DNA of 64,000 bases from Holacanthus passer (Eukaryota > Chordata > Actinopteri > Pomacanthidae): positions 930,001 to 994,000 of the forward strand of contig JAFREQ010000035.1 in assembly GCA_025331565.1 (NCBI GenBank), given 5' to 3'. Below the pieces are notes generated by a model. That model saw only the letters and a list, made by a program, of their open reading frames with translations, was not told the origin of the DNA and searched no databases. Within the stretch, counting starts at the first letter, position 1; each line of letters starts with the position of its first letter. Of this stretch, positions 19,225 through 32,158 are shown in pieces. The translations under genes and the position numbers were made by a program.

Positions 19225-20669
19225 CTGAAAGAGAATAAGAAAAGGAAGAGGAGATGAGAACTTGTTTATTTATGCATTCAATTTGCCTAAAGACTTGACT
19301 CTGCCTCATTCATCAGACTCAGGTGGCAGAGAGATCTTAAGAGCTGCTCTGCAAAATAAAGGCTTGTTGTAGACCACCTCTCGATATCCTGGAGTAATTA
19401 CTGGGTCTGCACCGCCTCCCCCATCCTCCCTAATTTAACCTGTTACTCTTCCCCCGAACCCTCACATTCCTTCTTCATCACATGTATGTTTTAAGAGAGT
19501 GCTACCACTTCGCTACGCTTGAATCATAACTTTTTGCCTTTCTTGCACATTTGTCCAAGATTGTATTTATAGTTAGCTTAGCTTGGCATGCATAATGCAA
19601 TCTGTAGAGACCAAACTGTTTCATGAGCCGTGGCCATTTTGTGTAGCATTTCAGCCGAGCAAGTTGCAAAAATTTGAATTTTTAAATTCCACTAATGGGA
19701 TTCAGGAGTTTGAAAGGGTGGTAAATGGGCTCTGAAGGTGTGTGTCAGTACCATTAGAAGTGGCTTGGAAACAACAACATGATTTAAAAAAAAAGGGTTG
19801 ACATTAGAGTCATTCTCTACAATGTGTGTGCAGGTACAGGTGCATGTAAGTGTGTATATGCGTGTGTTTCTCTGCGTGTCTCTCTGTGCATGTGAATATG
19901 TCTATGTTTGTTTGAAAGGAGAAAACTGGGGAGGGGCTGCCCTAGATTATTATTTTATCATAGCTAGCTACTGTAGCTGGCTACACTCTCCAAGAGGATT
20001 TCCCCCCACGCTCTCCCACGTCGTTACACCGCTCTGATCTGCTCTCTGCAGCGAGGTGACGACAACTCAGAGAGCTCAGCCTCTCCATTATCGTCTCTCA
20101 GCTTCCCCTTTCTTTTCTACATGATCCTGCTTTTTATTCAGGACCTCAAAGCGATGAGAAAACCTATACGCTCATCAATCAAGAATGCTAGAGATGGAAA
20201 TAAGCAGCATTGATGCCACATGAGAATCTGGGATCATTATAGGAGCAGAGTAAGAGAACAGAAGAGAATATGAATAATTAGGAACATTGTCACTGAGAGA
20301 ATAAAGAGTTCCCATTTGTATAGAGGAATCTTTGCTTCTGTGTTGTGACCGTGACAGTTTTTCTGTAGTCAGAGACACATATTTCCCTCAGACCGGTTTA
20401 ATGGGCCTGTTGACCGGCTGTACAAAGAGGTTAAAGTAAGATTTATTCCCATTCCAGCTAAAGGGCCACTGGACAGCTAGTGTACTGTCTATATACTGTA
20501 ATGGTGATCCACTATCAGCTAACAGGACACAGAGCTAGCATAACATTAGCAAGGTTAAACTACCAGTAATAACAGCTAACAGGGCACCAAGGTAACATAA
20601 AAGTAGTTTGGCTAAGACAGGGCAAGCTATAAATGGGACAGGCAGCAAGGTTATTAAAATAGGTATCTT

Positions 20670-20960
20670 AAAGCTGCACTAATCAATATTTTTTTATATT
20701 AACAATGGATTTAGTGACTGTGTGTATATAAATTATCGCCTGACTGTGCAGTCTCCATCGGCTCTATGAAGGCTCTATGAATGTTTTAGCATTTTTGAGC
20801 TTGTTGTTTTGGTTTTATGGGCCACAGCTTTACTAGTATTGGTTTACTCCCACTGCTCCCATCAACATCATTTAGACTTGATGAACCCACTGTACACTAC
20901 CTGATCAGCATCAGAAGACAACAACAGACAAAGTTTCCCCCTGTTGACAGTCTTTGTGTT
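20670..20960 (+). repeat. interspersed repeat starting AAAGCTGCACTAATCAATAT
   Basis: It includes CAGTCTCCATCGGCTCTATGA and ATGGGCCACAGCTTTACTAG. The start is found again at 63975-64000, which shows it is interspersed. Confidence 0.5.
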
Positions 20961-21267
20961 ACGCTAAGCTAGTTTTTTGGTGTAGCTTCTTATTTGCCCT
21001 TCAAACACAAGAGTGATATCAATCTCCTCATCTAAGTCTCTGCAAGAAAGAACTTTTAAATCCAAAATGAAAAAATAGATACGTCTCCTGTCTATAGTAT
21101 TGCATTGCAAAATATGTCGTTTTGTAACTTGGATCAATGAACAGTCATATTCATGCCTGATACAGTTAAGCATCAATAGCTGAAGCAGCAGTATTGTATC
21201 TAACTGTGCATCAGATTGATGAGTTGGATCAACACAGTAGGAATCAATAAACGTGCTGAGTACGTAC

Positions 21268-21440
21268 AGATGTTGGGGGTTCCATTGGGTGTTGGCAGGT
21301 AGGAACCAGCCTTCCAGGACTTGGCTTTGAAGCCCTTCCTGCAGCGCTGGCAGTCCTGGCCAGTGGTGTTGTGCTCACACTGGCACTGGAGGTTCCCATC
21401 CTGCAGCAGGCACTGGGAGGCATGGAGGTTACACTTGCAC
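21268..21440 (-). CDS. ntng2: ntng2 LE1 exon (first laminin-type EGF module)
   Basis: This 173-bp exon completes the split Arg and then encodes 57 codons plus one base. The acceptor is TTTGTTTGAAG|GTGCAAG and the donor CATCT|GTACGT. The peptide starts [11 protein letters not shown] and continues [17 protein letters not shown], with the [10 protein letters not shown] motif of netrin-G LE1. Seven of the eight LE cysteines are inside the exon. The eighth is split: its T is the last base here and the following 30-bp exon supplies GT. That makes the next exon obligatory for a complete LE1 module. N-glycosylation sequon NTT is present. The acceptor-side neighbour is an 18.8-kb intron, and the downstream side is the variable Ukd region. 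Confidence 0.96.
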
Positions 21441-22207
21441 CTTCAAACAAAGGAGAACAGACAGAATAGAATAGGTGAGATGAGATGACAAAAGGCAGCA
21501 AGAGAAAGATGTAATCACGCACTGGTTGTAAGGGCTGTGTTAATGAAGCTACACATTGTAGGAATATTTTTACACCAGGAGGAAAAAAAAGTGCAAGTGC
21601 TGACAATTTAAGGTCTGATGCAGAGACCAAACACAGATCTTGTTGGTGAATTGCATTATAGTAATAAATGTAAAACAAGATGGTACAAGATTAAGATTGC
21701 AGGATTAAGGTACTGCTACACACGCATTGTATGTCATTTGTTCTTTACTGAGCAGATACTGTAAATTACATTGTATACCTGACAAAAAAGAGTAAAAAGT
21801 AGGAAAACTTAATATTAAAAGAAACTTTCTTTGTGAGTGGGTGTATGTGTGTGTTTCCACTGGATGCATGTGGTTATGGGTGTATACACCTTCGCATTCA
21901 TCAGTAAAATGTGGATGAAATGAGAGTTGAAACACACTTAGAAATATGCATGCAAAGAAAAAATACCACAGTTATGTTAAGTTTATTTTGTTGAGTGTAA
22001 TTTTTTTTAGTCTCCGATTAAGTTTTCTCTCAGATGTCAGTGGCAAAGTTATAGCACCCATTTCTATTTTAATGTTTGCCGGTGCAGCTTGTGCAGGTGC
22101 CAGTCCATCTGATTCTGTCTCATTTGATTTCACCAGCAGCTGTCACTCAGTTAGGGTAACTGAGTGACATATCAAAAATAAACCACACTGTTTTTACAAA
22201 ATGTTCA

Positions 22208-22500
22208 TTGAGTTGTCGCTTAGCAGAAAATTAATTGGCAGCTTTTTAGATTTGCAAGCAAGAAAGGGCAAAAATCCAGCTTCTCAAATGTGAGGATTTG
22301 CTGCTTTTCTTCATCGTACATGATAGGAAACTGTTGGTTGGATAAAACACAAAATTTAAAGATGTCACCTTGAGCTCTGGGAAGTTATATTGGGCAGTTT
22401 TTGCTGTTTTCTGACAATTTATAGAAGAAACAATTCATTCACATAATAATCAGCTGATTAATTATAATGAAAATAATTCTTATTTGGAGGCTAGCTCTAA
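22208..22500. mobile_element. degenerate copy of the GCTGCAAC-terminus family
   Basis: Internal blocks (CTTCTCAAATGTGAGGATTTGC, then GGAAACTGTTGGTTGGATAAAAC, then AATCAGCTGATTAATTATAATGAAAATAAT) match the family. The termini are eroded. Confidence 0.55.
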
Positions 22501-25500
22501 CTGATTGTTTTGACGTGATGATATTTTCAAGAATTTTACAACCAATATTTAAGTAGTTTTGATGCAATTCATTCAGCTTTCAGTTTATTTTAAAATGTAT
22601 TAAAAAGGAATTTCATTTTCATGCACAAAGTAAATGTCATGTAAATATCACTTGTTGCTTTTCCTCTTTCTAAATAATGGAGCATGTGAAACAGTTGAAT
22701 AAAATAAGCGTAGGCTTAAGATTGGTGGGAATCTATTTGCCCACTCTCTATCCAAGGCCACCATTTGAGAGCAAGTTGTTGTTTACAATTACTGCTTGTG
22801 AAATTCAAGAGTACGTTTGTGTGCGAGCGTCTCTATCTATGAATGTTGCATAAACATAATGTGTGCACAGTACGACCTCGGCAGAGGGCAGGGCCCAGGT
22901 GGGCTGATCCAGAGGTTGAGTTCTGCTGGGAAGGAAATGAGGATCTTAAGGCCACTCCGCAACCACGACTTCAAATTACAGCCTTTTCCAGATGAGCGAC
23001 TGGACTCCAATCCAGTTTGTTCCACTGGAGTGAACAGCTATCCGTCTGCATCAAATATTCAAAGAATGGCCCCTGTATTCTGGCGAGATGACTACTTCAA
23101 TCTTCCTTCCTCACACTAATCTGCGCTTTCTCATCAGTTTTTTTTTTGTTTGTTTGCGTCCTTTTTCTTATGCTGTCGGCCTCAACTCTACTTTCATACT
23201 TTCACATTACTTTACATACAAAATAATGACGACCGAAACTTTAAAACACACAGGAAGCTTCACAGGCAAAAAAATGAAGACACTCGATCATGGTGATTTG
23301 TGTCTCATATCACATTGTTGCTTTCGGTCCTATAAATTACCCACGGTTCTCTCTGATCACCTGGACGAGCTGACAGGATGTGCCAGGGAGAATCCATCCC
23401 CCGACAAGGCCTTGTATCCTGCATGCCTTCCGAAGGACACGAGCTGTCCACTTAGCGAGGAGGGAAATTGAACATCTCTTTTTCATGGAGAAAATAGAGA
23501 GAGAGTGCGTGCGTGTGAAATGAGACAGGTGTGTGTGTGTGAGTTCCTGCTTCGTGTGATCGTGATGCATTTGTCTGAGCGTGGCGATGACAGACGACAG
23601 ATCAGAGAAGCAGAGGCACGGTGACTAATGCCTGCATTGAGTGACTGACAGCGCCGAACACATCGCTGCTTCTCATCTCCTGCATCTTCGGTGATAAATC
23701 TCATCTGTCTCATCTTAAAAGTGGAAGCGCCGCTGAGTGCAGGATCTAGTAGTTGTAGCTTAAAATCAATACTGAAGAACAGAGTGATTTTCGAGGTATG
23801 CTGCTGTGCAGTTTGTGTCTTGCAGGCCTAATGGCTGCGGCGTAGTAGAGGAAATGGCCTCCATCTTGTCAATTATCTGTGCATTTGACATACCCTGGGG
23901 TTAAAGCCTGAATGAGTAGATGCGTCTGGATCCATGATGGAATGCCACTGGTTTTCTAATATGAACTAAATCCTATGCTAATTTAATCATGAGAGTCATA
24001 TTTTGAGTCGCACGGTGTTGCTGGTTGAAACTTTGTGGACGCTCCGTCCCCTTGACCTGCTTTTCTGACTCCTGCCACATAGTACAGCCCGGGAAGACCA
24101 TGAGGACTTCTAGCCTTGCACTCCTTCCGCACGAATGATGTGACACTTCGACTTTTCAAGTGCCGTGTCTCTTTAGCTATCTCTCTTTTGGATGACAGCC
24201 TGCACTGGGATTTCTCCCGATCCCTTTCTTCAGTCCCTCCACACAAATAATACATGGGCACAAGCATATGTTAATGTGCAAGATGTCTGCCTTCACTGCA
24301 AAGTCATCAAAGTCAGAGTGGCTGCTCTGAGCTGAAGGAAGTTAAGACGGGACAGCTGGATCCATCACAACCCTGTCTATTTACTTAGAGAGAGGGAGAG
24401 GAGTGATGAAATGAGAGAAGGTGAGTGGAGGAAGAGACAAAGAAGGGCAACAGAAAGCTGAGAGAGAAAGAGAGTCTTGGAACAGAAGGAAGTAAATGAT
24501 TCAAATGTATTCCAGTCTACATTAGGAACCACACACACAAGGTGGTGTTTTAATTAGCTGGTGTAATTATGGGTCAATACTTCTGTTTACCAGTCTGTTG
24601 GAGACTGTCCTCCCAAGAAAAACGACAGTATCAGTCTTCTCAGCAAATGTTTACATTCAAGCGACAAAGACCTCTAGTGGCTGTAGGAATTATGACTGTT
24701 GTCCGTTGGGAGCAAAGGAGGAAGTTGGGTTATGTTATTATGGAGCCATAGAGTCTACAGAGGAAGGAGGTCAGGGTGGATGGATGGGTCAACAAAACAT
24801 CAAACTGCAACAATTTGTTTCTATCGAGAGTCAACTTTTTTTTTTTTTTTTTTTTTAAACATGACCATGGCTGTCAAGTCCACCCAAACTTTAACCTTCA
24901 CAGTGTAAGATCAGGAAACTGTTTTCTTTTTGAAGTGGGTGTGTCATCCTGTTGATACTGGTGTTTATTTGGCATTATTGAACATTGTTATGGCTGTGAT
25001 TAGGCAACTCAAAGCACTTTGAGGTTAGGGAGAGAGTGTGGTCTAAAAGAATCTTCAGTATCACAAGATAGGATGTGTACCTTATCTACATTTAACATAA
25101 CCATGATCTTTCCCTGTCAAAGTGTTTCTGTAACCTCAACCTAACCACATGAAGGACAATTATGTTTCTGCCAAAACCTCAAAGCATTTAGTGGGATATA
25201 AACGTGATTTATTCGAGATGTAAGATCATGTAACATCATACATGTATTATCTGCATGCTCACACTACGTTTCTCATCAAACCAATGATCTGTAGTGATTA
25301 TCTGATAGACGCAATCATTGTCAGCCTGTCTGCATCTGATTCTCTGACCACTCTCCTCTCAGTCTGTCCCTGTGAGGTCATGTCGAATCTGTGCATTTAA
25401 TGATGCGAGGGTTGCCCGTTTTAGACAGCGGAGACGCAGCAATTAGGGGAATAAATAAGAAGAAAGATAAACAAACATCAAGGGGGAGTCATGTGGTGGC

Positions 25501-26465
25501 AGAGCCTGAGAAAGCAGCTGGAAGCAGCAGTTAATGGGGCTTTATCTGTCTCTTTACTGTAGTCGACGCCTATTCCTCTATCCCTCTCCGGGGACCGAGC
25601 TATCACTGCCTCTCTTTTATTTTCTGTTTTGCGCTCTCCTCCCACTGTATTTTTTTTTTTTTCCACTTTTGCTCCCATGTTCCATCCACTGCAACCGTTC
25701 CAGTCCTCCAGTCTTTCCTTTCACTCTTCCTCTCTGATTCCTCATTTTATCCTCCATCTCTCTCTGGCTTTCTGTGCCCTTCTGTCCATGCAGCTTTACC
25801 CTTTTAGCTCCTTTGCTACTGCCCGTTGCACCAGTGCTCACTGAGGAGTGCATTGGGTAAATTGGGTTGTGGACATGTGTTTTGAGAGGAGTGGGTGGAG
25901 GAGAAAATAGGGGGGTATAGACGATGTGGGGGGCTGAGCAGTCAGTACAGCAGGGAGCAGGGCAGTTGTGTCAAAGCCCTGACAGTCTGCCTGCCTCTCC
26001 GACTACAGCGCTGAGACTCGGGAGGAGGAGCAGGAGGAGGGTCCGCATTGACGTGCTCTAACCTGCGATGACAGACTGCATCGATGCGGCTCTGACCCAG
26101 CAGGAGATCTCCCTCCTCCTCTACTCTGTGTTCGATCAGCCGTCACTGAGAAGGCCCACTCGCTACTCGCAACAACTTCCTCCCCTGATACCGCGAAACA
26201 CACAGCCGGCTCAACAACCTGCTGGAGTAATAGTAGAGTCAGGGCCTAATGGGCAGTGAGTGACAGAGAGAGAAAGACTTAACACCCAAACCAGGGCTGA
26301 CTGATGGCATGAACAGGAAACTACAGAATAATACTGTCAAATAGATTAGCTCCAACTTTGTGAAGCACATGATAAAAAATGTTTTTCTTTTATTGTATTT
26401 AAAGATTTTAAAAATGAATGTTGTTGTTACTTCACTTGGACATTTGACCATCACTGTGCAGAATC

Positions 26466-26650
26466 ATGTAAGTGGTGAAATGTAACTAAGTGCATTTACT
26501 CAAGTACTGTACTTAAGTCCAAATTCGAGGTACTTGTATATCGCTATTAACTCTATACTTACAAATATTGTACTTTTTACTCCACTACATTTGTCTGACA
26601 GCTTTAGTTGCTAGTTACTTTTCAGATTACATTTTTTTATCCCCTTCCTG
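26466..26650 (-). repeat. truncated copy of the same teleost interspersed repeat, opposite orientation
   Basis: AACTAAGTGCATTTACTCAA, then GTACTGTACTTAAGT, then CTCCACTACATTTGTCTGACAGC and AGTTGCTAGTTACTTT are the reverse complement of the tail of the element at 17242-18058. Confidence 0.7.
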
Positions 26651-29035
26651 TTCAGTAAAACCATGTATCTTCAAATGTGGTGATTTTCAATTTGATAGTT
26701 TTCTCATAAACTGAATGATTGAGTGTCCCTTTATGAGTTGAGAAAACTCTCCTACTTCTAAAGATAAATAATGTATTTCAAACCCCTCTTGGATTAGCTG
26801 GAAAGTGCATCATCACAAAGCTGAAAACAGGCAGTTTTTTCTCTTGTAAAGTTGACTTTTTATGGAGATGTGGTTCTCACAGGACAGGGATGCTACAAAC
26901 ATATGATGATCTTATAGAATATGATGCATGGCTGTAGATTAAACTAGCCACCAGCATATTAGTTCAAATGAGCTCAGCCTTACACAACTACAGCAGTAAA
27001 ATGAATGAATGTATGTGGAAACATGATTTTGTGACACCAACTAGTTTGAATGTCAATCATGGTTGACGTCTGTGCAACTTAGAAAAGTGTGATATGGAAA
27101 CTTGAAACTTCATGGAGCAGATTTTAACTGGGCAATTGAACTTTTTGTGAAAAAGCCCTGTCAGACATAAATTATCATTCAAAGCAGAGTATTTTTATGG
27201 CTTAAAACATGTCTGGAGGTGATATTTAAGTGTGTCCATAAATTAAAATCTGATTGGTGGAGGGCAGCCCAGCCCTCCAACGCGGTGCATCCTGGGCGAA
27301 GCGGGAAGTGACCAAGCGAGGAGTGGGAGTAGCGCGAAGCCGGGATCATTGATCAGCAGCACGCCTTATTGGCTTCTTCTGAAGTCTTTATCACCACATC
27401 CCCTCCCACTTCCTCCCCCGCCTCGCCTCGTAAATTCAGAGCAGCTAATTGGACATGACTGCGTTTATGTTCCAGCTTCATAAATTTCTTTCTCTGAAGG
27501 GAGAGGATCGATTTTCCTCGAGTGCAGCCTCCCGTAGCAGGGGAGTCTCTTCAAACGTTCCCTCTCCTCTCCACCCCACCTCACTTTTTTTCCCCTCTCC
27601 ACCATCCATCGTTTCTCTCATGTGCCCCTTCTCTCTCCCTCCAGACTAAACAGGTAATCTATAACTGACCTCCCCTGCGATCATGTGCTGAGCAGGAATT
27701 ACACTCACATTTCACACATTTCTATCAACCCCTCTCACTCTCCTCTCATTAATAACACAACCGATGACATTTTTAAACAAATCGTTCCACCCAAGCTCAT
27801 TATCTGTCATTATCTAACGGAGGTTGTTGACGGCTAAAGACCACAAATGTTTTAGATACATTTCCTGTCTCAGTCCTCTCATCCGGTCTTTTCCTCTTCT
27901 CCCATCTCTGTCTACTTTCTCATTTTCCTTCTGTTGGGCATATCCCAAAAGCCCTCTGACCGAGAAAACACTTTCTACTGGAGCATCTAAGGGAAGTGAA
28001 GGGACTGCGTGTTTGTGGTCTCCCATTCATTTTAATGGTGCATTCATTGACGAATCCTATTCATTTCCTATAAAGAGCTGGTGATCTGGCCACGCGGTGC
28101 ATGATGGATATGGCACAGCGAGTTGATGGACCGGTCGCCATATCTGAATTTGCATAATTGCAACAAACAACAAACTCTACTTTATGCAAACTAGTCCGTC
28201 CAGAGCGACGCACCAGGCACACGAAAATCAGATCAAACTGTCAAACTAGGCAGTCCTGATACAATCTGAGTCAAGATTCTGTTTTTGCCTCAAATGTTTT
28301 CAGAAACATAATTTGTGTACTTATTATATTTTGTGTACTGTTTAGCTGTAATATGAGAAAGTTTGTGTTGAACATGAATGATTTTCTGTTGCCCAGTGTG
28401 TCCTCACTGGATCCAGTGAACCATAACACACACACACACACATTCATATATATACTGTAGATGCACTCACTAAGTGTGTTCAATGTTGAGAGGTCACTGT
28501 GTGTTTTTGTCCAGCAAAAAGACATCTTAAATTATTCAACGCACAGGAATGACCTTGATTGTCTTTGCAATCCACACCCTGTGTGTTTGTAGTGTGTGTG
28601 TGTGTGTGTCTACTATGCAGTGTACATGGATGTGTGACCTCCCTGGTGTGTTTGTTGGATGATTCATTATATTAGCACAGTTTGCTCTGTTTGAGTTTTG
28701 AGTGTCTTTTAGTTTGTGATTTTGCACTAGACACAGAGACGGAGATAGAGAGAGAGAGAGATATTGTGTGTGACTAAGCGTATGAGTAAATTATTTACAC
28801 AGGATACAGTAAATGGCTATTGCGTGCATGCTAGCCCGCGCTCAGGCCTGAGAGCATCTCTCTGATTGGTTGGTTTTGGTCGTGTCAAAAGCAGCAGGCA
28901 GAGTCGGGCCCACTTTGAGCTACCTGCTCTCTCAAGTATGTACTGTATGCACAGGACCAAATAACTAAATAATGGAGCCCGGGCACATCCTGTTCTCCAG
29001 TCCAGACCTCAGAGGACCGCTCTCATGAGCCTGGA

Positions 29036-29066
<31 letters not shown>

Positions 29067-29087
29067 AGAGAGAGAGAGAGAGAGAGC
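29036..29087. repeat. compound (GT)n-(GA)n microsatellite
   Basis: GT run followed by CGCGA and a GA run. Confidence 0.95.
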
Positions 29088-31922
29088 TCTATATTGGAAC
29101 AGTTCAGGTGTGGGTTACATGCCAGCTGTGTAAAATTTTACTGCTGGCCTTTCAAACTGCAGGGGTAATTAATGTGCAGCTTTCACAGGATTTTGTCACC
29201 CTGGCTGTTTCCAGTGATACTTTGTTTAAGAGGATAAGACACAATTTGTAAATAACTTCCTCGCTCAAGTAAACAGTGGGTGTAACCCTTGTTTTAAGAA
29301 GTGGCTCAGTGATATGTTTTCCTAATTGGATAATCCACATCTGACTCTTACCGTTCATTTTAGTTACTTTATTAATTCCTTTATTAATTATATCAGTGGC
29401 AATTTGACTACAACTGAGTAGTGTTTGTTGATTTGTGTCTTTGTACACTAATGCACATTATATTTATATCATGCTTATTGTACATACAAAAAGTTGAACT
29501 TTTTCCACAATGCAAAGCGGCAGCATCCAGCAAGACGCCAATCAAACCTGCAAGAGCCTGATAGATTACTTTGTAATCAACTTTGTATTTCCACTGTTAA
29601 CTCCGCGAAAGTCACAACCAAAGTTAAATTGATTGCACCAGTGGTATCTCTCCAGAGTTGTAAAAATTCTGTCTCCTTCCTGGACCATATTTTGTCGTTT
29701 CACCGGTACCCGAATAAACACTCCCACCAACTTAACTTGCTTGCATTACTTGAAAGCAGACACACTAAGTCATTCAAATTTTTTCGTAAGTGTCCATTTT
29801 TTAGGATTCATTTTTACCTTTTTAAGTAGACAAAATTAAACGTAATTGTATTTGCATGTATAATTTTTTTTAAGCTTGCTTTTAAATTTGATTGTCCAGC
29901 AACTGCCTCTTAATGGGTCAATGTTTTATTTTTATGTTTGATTCTGTGAAAAAAAATATTTCACTTAATATAAAATCACATTCCAGCATAACAAAACTTT
30001 ATGCACAAACAAAATTTCATGTAAATTTCATGAAATATCTCTGTGCTTAGTATGCAGATGGAAATGAGATACTGCGTGAAAACCTCACATCAGCAACTTC
30101 ACCTTGTTTTCTCTGCTTATCTCTACATGATACTAATGAATTGTTACTACCCTATAAATAACATATGCTGAACGTTATCACCCATGAAAAGATGCACTCT
30201 CAAAAGTCACTGACCACTGTGATGGGTGACCCTTATTAATTCGTCCACACAAGACATATTTTACTGGCATTTGGCACTTGGCGGGTGGTAATTTAAGACT
30301 CTGCACGCCAGCATTGTAATAGCCATGCTACATGATGCAGCATGAATGATGCAGAAAGGCTGACACCGTTCTTCCTGGAGCGGCCATGTCACTGCATCTT
30401 AAGGCTGAGTCCGACCTCGCTCCATCCAGCCCTCGTTGTCCTGAGATCACCGCACTGGATATTAGAGTGTAATCTCCCTACAGAGTCCTTACTGCTGCTG
30501 AAGGTGTTTTAATGAACACTACAGCAAAGAGAAACACCTGGGGAGAGAGGAAATTGGGCGTGAGTTGGAGGGGGGGGCGTTATTATACATCCTCCTCTTA
30601 TTTAAGATATGAACGAGGAAGAAGAAGTAAAGGGAGTTGGGAGGTAATCGGAGGAGTGAGAAAGTGATGAAGAGACAGAAACTCTAGGACGACATGGGGT
30701 TTGGTGGGAGGTTCTTCCTGTTGTGCGGTCCCCCACTGAGTCTTCAGACCCCCAGGGGTGATGTGGATCTTTGTAGGATCTCGATGCCAGTTGCGTGCGT
30801 ATATCCGAATGAAAAACTTCGGAGTGGAATACACTTTCAGACGATATGCCCGCCGCATGAACTTTTGAACCTCTATCGTGTGAAGGCATGTTATTATAAA
30901 TTAGCACAGCAACACATTTGCAAACCTGCACCCGCGGGCCTCCACCCATCTTCACCCGTGCACCTAATTTTTTGCACAAGCTCAATTACTTTTCGTACTT
31001 TTTCTTAGCTGCATGTCCTCTCATTTAAATTATAAACTCATTTGCAGAAAGTCTCCTAAAAGTCACCAAAACTTATACACACACACATCTACAGACATAT
31101 ACACATACAAAACACACATACAAGCGTTCCTGTATAGCCATGTGTGTATTAGTGTCTAATTCCGGTGAGACCGAGGAGGGGAGGATGCCTGGGGAAGAGG
31201 AGCTGAGCTGGGATCAGCCAGAGGACAGGGGTTAATATAATTATCCTGCTAAAACCTTGAGACTGAAAGAGCATCATTAGTCATAGCGAGAAGAGAGCTG
31301 CCCGAGGAGAGGAGGTGAGGAGAGAGGAACAGAGGAGGAGAGGGGGGAAGGAGGAAAGGAGAGCTTCAAAACACAACAGTACAGTTAGCAAGACAATTAG
31401 CACAAGGACTAAAACTTGGGGGGTCTTTGTTAAAAACATAAAAAACAGCAGAGAGGACAGTGTTTACCAGCGCTCTGAGCTGTGGCAGGAACTGCTTCAC
31501 TTATTCACTAATTATGATATTTTGTTTAAATTAATTACTGGTGGCGAATTCAGATTCGTATCTGATGATACTTGCAAAGACCCAGCATCATTTGCAATTA
31601 ATAAAGTGACCTCTGGTTTGTGCAGATTTAATATGAAGCTGTAGTTATTGAACTTAATGTTTTTTAGGAGCTGCAGCAAACGAGTTGATGAATAACTAAG
31701 CGCAAGTCCTCAAACGTGACCATTTGGGGCCAAGAAAAGTACAAAAACTACAGCAGGTGAATCAATCGCTCTGCACTTTCTTGTTTCTTTCACTTCAGTT
31801 AAAATGCATGAGGATGGTGGGAAAAGTATATGGAGCTTTGTAGCAGATTTGAAGTTTTAAGAACTTTGACTTTGTGTGATATAAATATGACTGACAGAGA
31901 TACATGATTGAAAATCAAACAA

Positions 31923-32158
31923 GAGCTGCAGCTAATAATTATTTTCATTATGTGTGAATGTGGCAATTATCTTCTCAATTAATCAATGAATTCTTTCCAT
32001 AAAATGTCAGAAACAAGTAAAAAAGTCCATCAAAATGTTCTAAGAACCAAGACGAAGCCTTCATGTTGAGAAAAACCAAAGGAAGGCAGCAAATCCTCAC
32101 AAAACTAAAGTAAATTATCAAAATAGTTATTAATTAATTGACTAATTATTTCAGCTCT
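31923..32158. mobile_element. second MITE-like copy of the GCTGCAAC-terminus family
   Basis: It starts GAGCTGCAGCTAATAATTAT and ends TTATTTCAGCTCT. Internal TAAAATGTCAGAAACAAG and the AATCAATGAATTC region match family features. Confidence 0.6.

Noticed and set aside
30602..30985. Minus-strand 127-codon frame in the large intron
   Set aside because: No recognisable family, repeats of Ser at the end, and it lies in an intron with no exon expected from the gene structure.
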